Assembly: GCA_964432995.1 (NCBI GenBank)
Contig: CAYSPU010000166.1
Location: forward strand, 1 to 13,205
DNA: 13,205 nucleotides
Direction: 5' to 3'
Origin: CAYSPU01 sp964432995
GTDB lineage: Bacteria; Verrucomicrobiota; Verrucomicrobiia; Limisphaerales; JAHDYP01
Shown here: positions 1 through 6,978 of the stretch, in pieces
Layout of the letters: each line of letters opens with the position of its first letter
Numbering within the stretch: the first letter of the stretch is position 1
The notes under the pieces: model-generated
The model's database searches: none
What the model saw: the letters and a program-made list of their open reading frames with translations, nothing else
What the model was told of the DNA's origin: nothing
Position numbers and translations under genes: made by a program

Positions 1-241
1 GCCAACCCGAACCCGGGCATCATCTCCCCGCACCCGTCCCGTTTCTTTGTTTCGCGTTGCCAGCGGGTGTTCGGCTCTGGTGGGTTCGGCAGTGCGTCCG
101 ACGGGTGCGGCTGCTGCCCGCTGGCGCGGCGCGCGGTCCGCAGCGCGGACGCCGGGCAGCCGCTGCTTTGGGCCACGGGCACCTGGGTGACGCTCCCCCG
201 GTGATTGAGCACCGGAGCGACATTTGTCAAGCTCGCCCGGC

Positions 242-1099
242 ATGATCACTCAGCCGGTCCGGCTCCTCGCGCCGTTTCTCGGCGCCGTCTCAGTTGCCTG
301 GTCGACTGCCGCGGACATCGAGATCCTGCCGTCGGCGCAGATCCCGAAAGTCACACCGGCCGCCCCTGCCCCGGCCGGTCTGGTTCCCCTGCAGGTGCGC
401 GTCCTGGTTCTGGAGTTCAACCCGTGGATTCCCGGGGAGGTGCACACCCCCGACGCAGCCGGCGCTCGGCGGAAGTCGCTGCGCGAACTCGCCGGCTGGA
501 ACGATCCCCTCGTCCTGGCGGCCGGCTACCTGCAGGATCTCGCCGCCGCCAGCGACGGGCGAGTCCAGATCGAGATCGCCGAATGGCAGATCGTCCGCCG
601 CTTCCAACGCAAGACCGACGGGTTTCTGTACACGCCGGAGACGTATGTGGCGTGCCTGCGGAACGCGACCCGGTACCCGTGGCACGATCCTGATGGCGTG
701 GACTACGCGCACATGGTCCGCGAGTTCGACCTCGTCCGCCGCGTGGAGTCGGGTGAGATCGACGAGGTCTGGATGATGGGCGCGCCGTATTTCGGCTACT
801 GGGAATCGTGCATGATCGGGCGGGACGCCTTCGAGGTGAACGGCGCCGCCTACGACCGGGTCCCCTGTCGGCGCCGATTTGTCGTGATGGGTTTCAATTA
901 CGAGCGCGGGGTGGCGGAGATGCTCGAAGACCTCAGCCATCTGCCGAAGGCCGCGGGAGTCGGACCTGACGGCCGCAGTCGCAACTGGTGGGATTACCTG
1001 TTCAACTTCAACGTCTTCGACACGGAGGGGAAAGCCCTGCCGGCGGCCAAACCGAGCGAATCCGGCGCTGCTCAGGCCACCGTCCGGCGACCATCCTGA
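242..1099 (+). CDS. Secreted protein of unknown function, apparently shortened
   Basis: The product is 285 aa from the ATG at 242; a TTG at 224 is an alternative start adding six residues. The N-terminus (MITQPVRLLAPFLGAVSVAW, then STAADIE) looks like a signal peptide, so the protein is probably exported. It is followed by a Pro/Ala-rich linker (about residues 30-48) and a globular part. Motifs seen are VRVLVLEFNPWIP (about 52-64), GWNDPLVLAAGYLQDL, DYAHMVREFDLVRRVESGEI, DEVWMMGAPYFGYWES and RRFVVMGFNYERGV. From memory these resemble a family of secreted bacterial proteins of unknown activity; I cannot name a domain. In that family I expect a further block between the MGFNYERG region and the NWWDYLFNFN region, so this copy may carry an internal deletion. 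The tail after NVFD is low-complexity. No clear ribosome binding site is visible. It is not obviously linked to the hydrogenase operon downstream. Confidence 0.6.
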   Translation: MITQPVRLLAPFLGAVSVAWSTAADIEILPSAQIPKVTPAAPAPAGLVPLQVRVLVLEFNPWIPGEVHTPDAAGARRKSLRELAGWNDPLVLAAGYLQDLAAASDGRVQIEIAEWQIVRRFQRKTDGFLYTPETYVACLRNATRYPWHDPDGVDYAHMVREFDLVRRVESGEIDEVWMMGAPYFGYWESCMIGRDAFEVNGAAYDRVPCRRRFVVMGFNYERGVAEMLEDLSHLPKAAGVGPDGRSRNWWDYLFNFNVFDTEGKALPAAKPSESGAAQATVRRPS

Positions 1100-1142
1100 G
1101 GGTGGCTGGAGGCTGGCGCACCTCATCGTGCGCAGAATCCTG

Positions 1143-1183
1143 GCACAATCCACTCTTATATCGTGAATTCCTCCAGATTGTGC
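1143..1183. repeat. 8-bp inverted repeat upstream of hoxE
   Basis: GCACAATC at 1143-1150 is matched by its exact reverse complement GATTGTGC at 1176-1183, with 25 bp between the arms. It sits in the 172-bp spacer before the hydrogenase operon, just upstream of the possible -35 box. The position would suit a regulator site, but the arm spacing is long for a single dimer and no known operator is matched. Confidence 0.35.
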
Positions 1184-1197
1184 TTGAGAGTGTCTCG

Positions 1198-1226
1198 TTG
1201 ACAGGGGGTGGACGCTGCGATAGACA
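1198..1226 (+). promoter_or_regulatory. Possible housekeeping-sigma promoter for the hox operon
   Basis: TTGACA at 1198-1203 is a perfect -35 hexamer. Exactly 17 bp later comes TAGACA at 1221-1226, a poor -10 that shares three of six bases with TATAAT. Transcription would begin near 1233, leaving a leader of about 40 bp before the hoxE start at 1272. The -35 match and spacing support the call; the weak -10 and unknown promoter rules of the host limit it. Confidence 0.35.
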
Positions 1227-1271
1227 CGCCCCGCCTTGCGTTGGTCCAACGACCCCTACCTGGAGGCCAGT

Positions 1272-1790
1272 ATGCCAGCAACCAAGCCGATGGGCGCATC
1301 CACCGCGGAACCTGCCAAGACGGATACCCGCTACAAGCGGATCTCCGCGGCTATTGTCAAACACCAGCGGCGCCCGGACGCTCTGATTGAGATCCTCCAC
1401 AAGGTGCAGGACGCCTTCGGCTACATCCCCATGGAGGCGATGCGCTTCGTCGCCCGGGAGATGCGCATCCCGCCGAGTCGGGTCTACGGGGTGGCCACCT
1501 TCTACCACTTCTTTTCGCTCAAACCCAAGGGCAAGCACAATTGCGTGATCTGCACGGGCACGGCCTGTCATGTCCGCGGCGCCCAGGCCATTGTCCAGGA
1601 GATCGAGAAGCACCTGCACCTCAAGCCGGGGCAGACGACCCCGGACGGCAAGTTGGGTGTGCAGATCGCCCGGTGCATCGGCTGTTGTGGCCTCGCCCCG
1701 GCGGTCGTGCTGGACGACCAGGTGCTCGCCAAGGTGAAGCCCAACGAGATTGTGGAGACGTTGCGCACGCACATCGGAGGGAAGAAATGA
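1272..1790 (+). CDS. hoxE: NAD-reducing hydrogenase subunit HoxE (NuoE-like 2Fe-2S protein)
   Basis: This 172-aa protein belongs to the 24-kDa NuoE/HoxE family and carries one [2Fe-2S] cluster in the thioredoxin-like fold. The ligands are visible as CTGTAC (C94, C99) and ARCIGCCG (C135, C139). The preceding stretch VYGVATFYHFFSLKPKG is typical of the family. In the complex it works with HoxF and HoxU in the diaphorase module that exchanges electrons with NAD(H). The ATG at 1272 is chosen because GGAGG at 1262-1266 lies five bases upstream; an in-frame ATG at 1236 would add 12 unconserved residues. The stop overlaps the hoxF start as ATGA (1787-1790), indicating translational coupling. NuoE of complex I is the alternative name, but the following hydrogenase genes settle the HoxE assignment. 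Confidence 0.93.
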   Translation: MPATKPMGASTAEPAKTDTRYKRISAAIVKHQRRPDALIEILHKVQDAFGYIPMEAMRFVAREMRIPPSRVYGVATFYHFFSLKPKGKHNCVICTGTACHVRGAQAIVQEIEKHLHLKPGQTTPDGKLGVQIARCIGCCGLAPAVVLDDQVLAKVKPNEIVETLRTHIGGKK

Positions 1791-3557
1791 CTCTGGACAA
1801 ACTCGACGAAATCGCCGCTCGCGTTCGGAAGTTGGAGCACGGCTACCGGAAGAAGGTGTTTGTCTGTTGCGGTGCCGGTTGTCTTTCCTCCGGCGCGGGC
1901 GAGGTGCTGGCCCGGCTGCAGAAGGTGGTCAAGGATCGCGGGCTCGAGCAGGAGATCGGCGTCTTCCCCACGGGTTGCATGGGGCCCTGCAACCAGGGGC
2001 CGCTGGTGCGCGTGCTTCCCGACGACACGATCTACGAGAAGATCGTCACGGACGAGGCGGAGACGATCCTGGTGGCGCATTGTTGTGAGGGCAAGGTGGT
2101 GGAGGGCAAGCTGCTGTTCGCGGAGGGTGGCGGCCCGGTGTTCGAGAAGGCCGGCGATTATCCGTTCTTCAAGTTGCAGCAGCGCGTCGCCCTCGAGAAC
2201 TGCGGGGTGGTCAATCCCGAAAGCCTGGAGGAGTACATCGCGGCCGGCGGTTACCGCGCGTTGTACCACGCCCTGACCGGCCTCGCGCGCGAGGAGGTCA
2301 TTGCCGAGGTCAAGCAGAGCGGTCTCCGCGGCCGCGGCGGCGCCGGTTATCCCACCGGCCTCAAGTGGGAAACCGTCTACAAATACGTCAGCGACGAGAA
2401 ATACGTCGTCTGCAACGGCGACGAAGGGGATCCGGGGGCCTTCATGGATCGCGGCATTCTCGAGGGCGACCCCCATCGGGTGCTCGAGGGGATGGCGATC
2501 GCGGCGTACGCCGTGGGGGCGAAGAAGGGCTTTCTTTACGTGCGTGCGGAGTATCCGCTGGCCATCAAGCGCTTCGAGTTGGCGATGAAGCATGCCCGGG
2601 CCCAGCACCTTCTCGGGCCGGCGATCCTGGGAACGGATTTCTCTTTTGACGTCGAGATCCGCGTCGGTGCCGGCGCGTTTGTTTGCGGAGAAGAGACGGC
2701 GCTGCTGGCGTCGATCGAAGGCCGCCGCGGTCAGCCGCGGCCTCGCCCCCCGTATCCGGCGGAGAAAGGCCTGTGGGGCAAGCCGACGCTCCTGAACAAC
2801 GTGGAGACCTACGCCAACATCGCCCCGATTGTGCTGCGCGGGGGGGAATGGTACGCGGCGATCGGCACTCCGAAGAGCGCGGGCACGAAGTGTTTCGCGC
2901 TGGCGGGCAAGATCCGCAACACCGGCCTCATCGAAGTGCCCATGGGCATGAGCCTGCGCACCATCCTCTTCGACATCGGCGGCGGCATACCCGACGGGCG
3001 CTCCTTCAAGGCGGCCCAGACCGGGGGCCCTTCCGGCGGCTGCATCCCCGAGGAGCGCCTCGACGTTCCCGTCGACTTGGAGAACCTCGCCAAGGGCGGC
3101 TCCATCATGGGCTCCGGTGGCTTGCTCGTGATGGACGACACCTCAAGNNNNNNNNNNGGTCGACTACACTTTCATGATGACGATTGCGTCCATTATGGGT
3201 TACGGCGGCATGATTGTGATGGACGAGCCGACGCCCCTGGTGGATGTGGCTCGGTTCTTCATGGAGTTCTGCATGGATGAATCGTGCGGCAAGTGCATTC
3301 CCTGCCGGGTGGGCACCAAGCAGATGTATGACCTGCTCGACCAGATTTGCGAGGGCCGGGGCACCGCGCGCGATCTCGCACTGCTCGAGGAACTGGCCCC
3401 GCTGGTCAAGGACACCAGCCTCTGCGGCCTCGGCATGACCGCGCCAAACCCGCTCCTCAGCACCCTCCGCTACTTCCGTCACGAATACACCGCGCTCCTC
3501 CAGCCGGAAGACAAGCCCCGGCCGCAACCCGAACTGACCAGCGCCACCCCCCACTAG
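1787..3557 (+). CDS. hoxF: NAD-reducing hydrogenase subunit HoxF (NADH/FMN-binding), interrupted by an assembly gap
   Basis: HoxF is the NAD(H)-oxidising/reducing flavoprotein of the diaphorase module. Residues 1-100 hold a thioredoxin-like [2Fe-2S] domain (C27/C28, C32, C64, C68). The NuoF-like core follows, with the nucleotide and FMN motifs RGRGGAGYPTGLKW (181-194), GDEGDPGAFMDR (211-222) and GAGAFVCGEETALLASIEG (295-312). After the gap, ESCGKCIPCR (first Cys codon at 3285) and the Cys of TSLCGLG supply the [4Fe-4S] ligands. The start at 1787 overlaps hoxE and has GGAGGG at 1776-1781. Ten Ns at 3148-3157 break the gene, and the reading frame after the gap is shifted relative to that before it, so a literal translation fails. 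The last 25 residues before the gap and the first 25 after it are homologous to each other, so the real protein is probably about 560 aa. Confidence 0.9.
3148..3157. other. Assembly gap (10 Ns) inside hoxF
   Basis: Ten Ns of placeholder length. The frame before the gap and the frame after it differ by one. Positions 3071-3147 and 3159-3235 encode the same part of the protein with different sequence: GGSIMGSGGLLVMDD before and IASIMGYGGMIVMDE after. The two contig ends therefore appear to overlap rather than to be separated by missing sequence. Confidence 0.95.
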
Positions 3558-3578
3558 ACTCGGACGAGGAACCTGGCC

Positions 3579-4289
3579 ATGCCTGAACCCATCCCCATCA
3601 CTCTTGACGGCCGCGAACTCAAGGTCCCGTCCGGCCGCACCATTCTCGACGTCTGCCGCGAAAACAACGTCGACCTTCCCACCCTCTGTTATCTGGAAGG
3701 ACTCGGCACCGTCGGCGCCTGCCGCCTCTGCGTCGTGGAAATCGAAGGCAGCCCCCGCCTCTTCCCGGCCTGCACCACCCCCGTCGCCCCCAACCAGATC
3801 ATCCACACCCAATCCGACCGGCTCCGGAAATACCTCCGGATGATCGTCGAACTCCTCTTTGCCGAGCGCAACCACGTCTGCGCCGTCTGCGTCGCCAACG
3901 GCAACTGCGAGCTCCAGGATCTCGCCGGTCGCCTGGGCATGGACCACGTCCGCTTCCCCTACCTCTTCCCGGAAGCCGCCGTGGACGCCTCCCATCAGAA
4001 GGCGGTGCTCGACCACAACCGCTGCATCCTCTGCACCCGCTGCGTGCGGGTTTGCGACGAGGTGGAAGGCGCCCACAACTGGGACGTGGCCGGTCGGGGT
4101 TTTGCCTCCCGGATCATCGCCGACTTCAGCCAGCCCTGGCTGGATTCGGTCACCTGCACCAACTGCGGCAAGTGCGTCCAGGTCTGCCCCACGGGCGCCC
4201 TGTGGCCCAAGGACGCCACCATCGGGACCTTGCGAAAAACGCCGGCGTCCGTCTCGGAGCTGGTTGCCAAGAGAGGAACTCGCGCATGA
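3579..4289 (+). CDS. hoxU: NAD-reducing hydrogenase subunit HoxU (iron-sulfur electron-transfer subunit)
   Basis: This 236-aa protein matches the N-terminal part of NuoG and the HoxU family, and carries the chain of clusters between HoxF and HoxY. Ligands visible in order: a [2Fe-2S] ferredoxin domain (C37, C48, C51, C65), the His-Cys cluster motif (H99, C101, C104, C110, reading HVCAVCVANGNCELQ), and two [4Fe-4S] motifs, C149/C152/C155/C159 and C193/C196/C199/C203. The length is that of HoxU rather than full NuoG, which has a large molybdopterin-type domain after this point. The start at 3579 has GAGGA at 3566-3570 eight bases upstream. It lies 21 bp after hoxF, and its stop overlaps the hoxY start as ATGA (4286-4289). 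All expected cluster ligands are present. Confidence 0.94.
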   Translation: MPEPIPITLDGRELKVPSGRTILDVCRENNVDLPTLCYLEGLGTVGACRLCVVEIEGSPRLFPACTTPVAPNQIIHTQSDRLRKYLRMIVELLFAERNHVCAVCVANGNCELQDLAGRLGMDHVRFPYLFPEAAVDASHQKAVLDHNRCILCTRCVRVCDEVEGAHNWDVAGRGFASRIIADFSQPWLDSVTCTNCGKCVQVCPTGALWPKDATIGTLRKTPASVSELVAKRGTRA

Positions 4290-4813
4290 CCAAGAAACGC
4301 ATCGCCACCGTCTGGCTGGGCGGCTGTTCCGGCTGCCACATGTCGCTGCTCGATATCGACGAGCGCCTCCTCGAAGTCGCCAAGCTCGCCGACATCGTCA
4401 AGTGCCCCGTCGTCGATCAGAAGGAGTTTCCGGAGGCGGACATTGCGCTCGTCGAGGGAGCCGTGGCCAACGAAGAGCATCTCGAGGAGATCCGGCACAT
4501 CCGCCAGCAGTCGAAGATCCTGGTCGCGTTCGGCGATTGCGCGGTGACGGCGAACGTCCCGGCCATGCGCAATCCTCTCGCCAAGCAGGCCGTGCTCGAA
4601 CGTTCCTATCTCGAAGGCCCCAGCAACGTCAACGGGGTCATCCCCAACGAGGAAATCGCCCTCCTCATTGACCGCGTCCGCCCCCTGCACGAAGTGGTCC
4701 GCGTCGATTACTACCTGCCCGGGTGCCCGCCGTCGGCCGACCTGATCTTCCAGGTGCTGTTCGAGTTGCTGCACGACCGCGTGCCGGTCATCGACCAGCC
4801 GAAGTGCGGTTAA
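4286..4813 (+). CDS. hoxY: [NiFe] hydrogenase small subunit HoxY
   Basis: HoxY is the small subunit of the hydrogenase module and holds the proximal [4Fe-4S] cluster that takes electrons from the nickel-iron site in HoxH. The 175-aa product lacks a twin-arginine signal, so it is cytoplasmic, as known for group 3 enzymes. The cluster ligands are visible as GGCSGCHMS (C14, C17), AFGDCAV (C85) and LPGCPPS (C147). It is short and has no medial or distal cluster domain, as is usual for group 3d. The start at 4286 is favoured by GAGAGG at 4271-4276 and by the ATGA overlap with hoxU. A further Cys, C174, lies at the very end and is not a known ligand. Confidence 0.94.
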   Translation: MTKKRIATVWLGGCSGCHMSLLDIDERLLEVAKLADIVKCPVVDQKEFPEADIALVEGAVANEEHLEEIRHIRQQSKILVAFGDCAVTANVPAMRNPLAKQAVLERSYLEGPSNVNGVIPNEEIALLIDRVRPLHEVVRVDYYLPGCPPSADLIFQVLFELLHDRVPVIDQPKCG

Positions 4814-4827
4814 CCCCGAGATCTGCC

Positions 4828-6261
4828 ATGAGCCACAAGATCACCATCAACCCGGTCACGCGGATCGAAGGCCACGCCAAGATCACCCTCCAACTCGACG
4901 ACGCCGGCCACGTCCAGGAGGCGCGTTTTCACGTGAATGAGTTCCGCGGCTTCGAAAAGTTCTGCGAGGGGCGGCTCTTCACCGAGATGCCGAACATCAC
5001 CCCGCGCATCTGCGGCATCTGCCCCGTCAGCCACGCGGTCGCCAGCGCCAAAGCCGGCGAGATGATCCTCAAGGTCACCCCGCCCCGCCCCGGGAACCTC
5101 GTGCGCCGGCTCATCCACCTCGGCCAACACATCTCCTCCCACGCCCTCAGCTTCTTCCACCTTTCGTCCCCCGACTTCCTTCTTGGTTGGGATGCCGATC
5201 CCGCCAAGCGGAACATCGTCGGCCTCGCGGAAGTGAACCCCGACCTCGCGCGACGCGGCATCCGGCTCCGTCAGTTCGGCCAGGAAATCAGCGAACGCAT
5301 CACCGGCAAAAAGATCCACACTGTCGGCATCGTCGCCGGCGGCATGATCCGCCCTCTCACCGAAGAGAACCGCCAGGCCCTGCAAAACTGGATCCCCGAA
5401 GCGCTCGCCACGTGCCGCCTCGCTCTTGACCTCCTTCAGAAATACCTCGTCGAACACGCCGCCGAGGTCGCCCACTTCGACCAGTTCGAAACCCTCTCCC
5501 TCGGCACGGTCGGCCCCGAAGGCGAACACGACCTCTACGAAGGCCGCCTGCGGTTTGTCGACGCCGACGGCAAGATCCTGGCCGATCAGATCGACCCCGC
5601 CAGTTACCTCGACTACATCGTCGAACAGCCGGTTCCCTGGTCTTACCTCAAATACCCCTACTACAAGCCGCTGGGCCCGGAGAAAGGCGTCTATCGCGTC
5701 GGCNNNNNNNNNNCCCTCGCCCGCCTCAACGTTGCCTCGCGGATGAAGATTTTGCTGGTCCAGAAGGAATTCGAAGCCTTCCGCGCCCTCGGACGCGGCC
5801 GTTTGGTCCACGGCTCCTTCCACTTCCACCAGGCGCGCCTCATCGAGACCCTCGCCGCGGTGGAGGAAATCGACCTGCTCCTCAAGGACCCGGAGATCAC
5901 GAGCGAAGATGTGGTCGCTCGCGCCAGCCGGAATCAGGCCGAAGGCGTCGGCTGCTCCGAATCCCCCCGCGGAACACTCTTCCACCACTACACCACCGAC
6001 CGCGGCGGCCTGCTCACGCGGGTGAATCTCCTCATCGCGACCGGCCAGAACAACCCGGCCATGAACCGCGCCATTCTCGAGGTCGCCCGCAAGGTGGTCC
6101 ATGGGCCCGCGGCCTCCGAAGGGGCGCTCAACCGGATCGAAGGCGCCATCCGCTGCTATGACCCCTGTCTCTCCTGTTCCACGCACGCCATCGGCACCAT
6201 GCCGATGGTCATCGAATGGGTGGACGCTCGAGGCCGGGTGGTCCACACCACGGCCCGCTAG
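4828..6261 (+). CDS. hoxH: [NiFe] hydrogenase large subunit HoxH (group 3d), with a short assembly gap
   Basis: HoxH carries the nickel-iron active site that reversibly oxidises hydrogen. The N-terminal ligand motif is RICGICPVSH (C62, C65), preceded by the conserved TRIEGHAKI. The C-terminal motif is DPCLSCSTHA (C447, C450), with H453 the expected processing site. The remaining 24 residues would be removed by HoxW, a tail length I recall for the HoxH of Ralstonia. The motif pair and the HoxEFU partners place it in the bidirectional NAD-linked group 3d. Ten Ns at 5704-5713 keep the frame open and add about three residues too many between YRVG and LARLN. The ATG at 4828 is 14 bp after hoxY. 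Only a weak ribosome binding site is seen, so coupling to hoxY translation is likely. Confidence 0.94.
   Translation: MSHKITINPVTRIEGHAKITLQLDDAGHVQEARFHVNEFRGFEKFCEGRLFTEMPNITPRICGICPVSHAVASAKAGEMILKVTPPRPGNLVRRLIHLGQHISSHALSFFHLSSPDFLLGWDADPAKRNIVGLAEVNPDLARRGIRLRQFGQEISERITGKKIHTVGIVAGGMIRPLTEENRQALQNWIPEALATCRLALDLLQKYLVEHAAEVAHFDQFETLSLGTVGPEGEHDLYEGRLRFVDADGKILADQIDPASYLDYIVEQPVPWSYLKYPYYKPLGPEKGVYRVGXXXXLARLNVASRMKILLVQKEFEAFRALGRGRLVHGSFHFHQARLIETLAAVEEIDLLLKDPEITSEDVVARASRNQAEGVGCSESPRGTLFHHYTTDRGGLLTRVNLLIATGQNNPAMNRAILEVARKVVHGPAASEGALNRIEGAIRCYDPCLSCSTHAIGTMPMVIEWVDARGRVVHTTAR
5704..5713. other. Assembly gap (10 Ns) inside hoxH
   Basis: Ten Ns between the codons for YRVG and those for LARLN. 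HoxH proteins usually read YRVGPLARLN here without insertion, so the true missing sequence may be as little as one base. The current length happens to preserve the reading frame. Confidence 0.95.
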
Positions 6262-6330
6262 CCCGGGAATCTCACATCAGTGGTTCGGGCGCGGATGCAG
6301 CATCTCGCGGCGCCCTCGGAGAGGGCGCCC

Positions 6331-6780
6331 GTGAACACGCTCGTTCTGGGAATCGGCAATCCGCTGCGCGGCGACGACGCCGCCGGCTGGATCCTCGCGG
6401 AGCGCATTGCCGCCCTCGACCTCCCCGACGTCGAGGTCCGCATGCTCCCCCAACTCCAGGTCGAGTTGGTCGCCGACTGGGCCCGGTGCGACCGGGTCAT
6501 CGTCCTGGATGCCGCGGTGGGGACTGACGCCGTCTGCTTGGAGGAACTGGAAGCGGAAGCGGGGCCGCGAACGACTTCCCACGATCTGGCTCCCGCGACC
6601 TTGCTCGCCCTGGTCCGCCGACTCCACGAACGGCCGCCGCGTCTGTTCCTCTGTTCCATTCCCGGCACGCAGTTCGACCTGGGGACGGCGCTCTCTTCAG
6701 CAACGGCCCGGCATCTGGACGGGGCTCTGACCGCCGTGCGGGCCCTGTTGCATGCGGAAGGCCCCGCCGGTAGCCGATGA
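6331..6780 (+). CDS. hoxW: Hydrogenase maturation endopeptidase HoxW
   Basis: This 149-aa protein belongs to the HybD/HycI/HoxW family (peptidase M52), which cleaves the C-terminal tail of the large subunit once nickel is in place. The N-terminus reads NTLVLGIGNPLRGDDAAGW, the family signature. By position, D16, D60 and H84 are the likely nickel-sensing residues (in HybD they are Glu, Asp and His). The GTG at 6331 is chosen as start because GGAGAGGG at 6318-6325 lies just upstream and the conserved domain begins at residue 2. An upstream in-frame start at 6280 would add 17 unconserved residues. It lies 69 bp after hoxH, and its specific substrate is probably that HoxH. Confidence 0.88.
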   Translation: MNTLVLGIGNPLRGDDAAGWILAERIAALDLPDVEVRMLPQLQVELVADWARCDRVIVLDAAVGTDAVCLEELEAEAGPRTTSHDLAPATLLALVRRLHERPPRLFLCSIPGTQFDLGTALSSATARHLDGALTAVRALLHAEGPAGSR

Positions 6781-6815
6781 CCGTCTCGCCGGGAATTCGA
6801 GCCTCCCGCCAACCG

Positions 6816-6836
6816 CCCGCGTTCCGGAGGAACGGG
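6816..6836. other. Hairpin after hoxW
   Basis: CGTTCC (6820-6825), a GGA loop and GGAACG (6829-6834) form a perfect six-bp stem. Two further C-G pairs are possible around a bulged G at 6819. It lies 36 bp beyond the hoxW stop, where an operon end is expected. No T-run follows, so a classical intrinsic terminator is not supported. Confidence 0.3.
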
Positions 6837-6876
6837 ATGCCTTTGGGCCCGTGTGCCGCGCTCCATCCCTGGCTGC

Positions 6877-6946
6877 CGTCAAATCTGCGTGAAACTTCCC
6901 CCGGGTCTGCGGTGTCTCATGGAGTATCCGGACACAGGATTTGACG
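6877..6946. repeat. 9-bp inverted repeat upstream of the TolC-family gene
   Basis: CGTCAAATC at 6877-6885 has its exact reverse complement GATTTGACG at 6938-6946, separated by 52 bp. Both arms lie in the spacer between hoxW and the TolC-family gene; the right arm ends 32 bp before the preferred start. It could be a pair of operator half-sites, but chance is not excluded. Confidence 0.3.
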
Positions 6947-6978
6947 CCGCCAACCAAATGCCGCAAGCTCCCGCGACC

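Noticed and set aside
136..150. Small perfect hairpin, GTCCGC-AGC-GCGGAC
   Set aside because: A six-bp stem in very GC-rich DNA without a T-run is expected by chance and is not a supported terminator.
1..204. A frame open from the first base to a stop at 202-204, with several cysteines
   Set aside because: It has no start in the window and no recognisable motif. GC-rich DNA often leaves frames open over this length. It could be the end of an upstream gene, but nothing supports it.
1141..1160. TGGCAC at 1141-1146, as in the -24 element of a sigma-54 promoter
   Set aside because: The matching TGC of the -12 element is not present at the required distance.
290..1249. Long open frame on the minus strand opposite the first gene
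   Set aside because: It mirrors the codon structure of the plus-strand gene, shows no family motifs, and is an expected by-product of high GC. The same holds for minus-strand frames opposite hoxF, hoxU and hoxH and plus-strand frames opposite mdh.
1272..4289. hoxE, hoxF and hoxU as part of complex I (nuoEFG) or an [FeFe] hydrogenase
   Set aside because: HoxU lacks the long C-terminal domain of NuoG, no H-cluster domain is present, and the next genes are [NiFe] hydrogenase small and large subunits.
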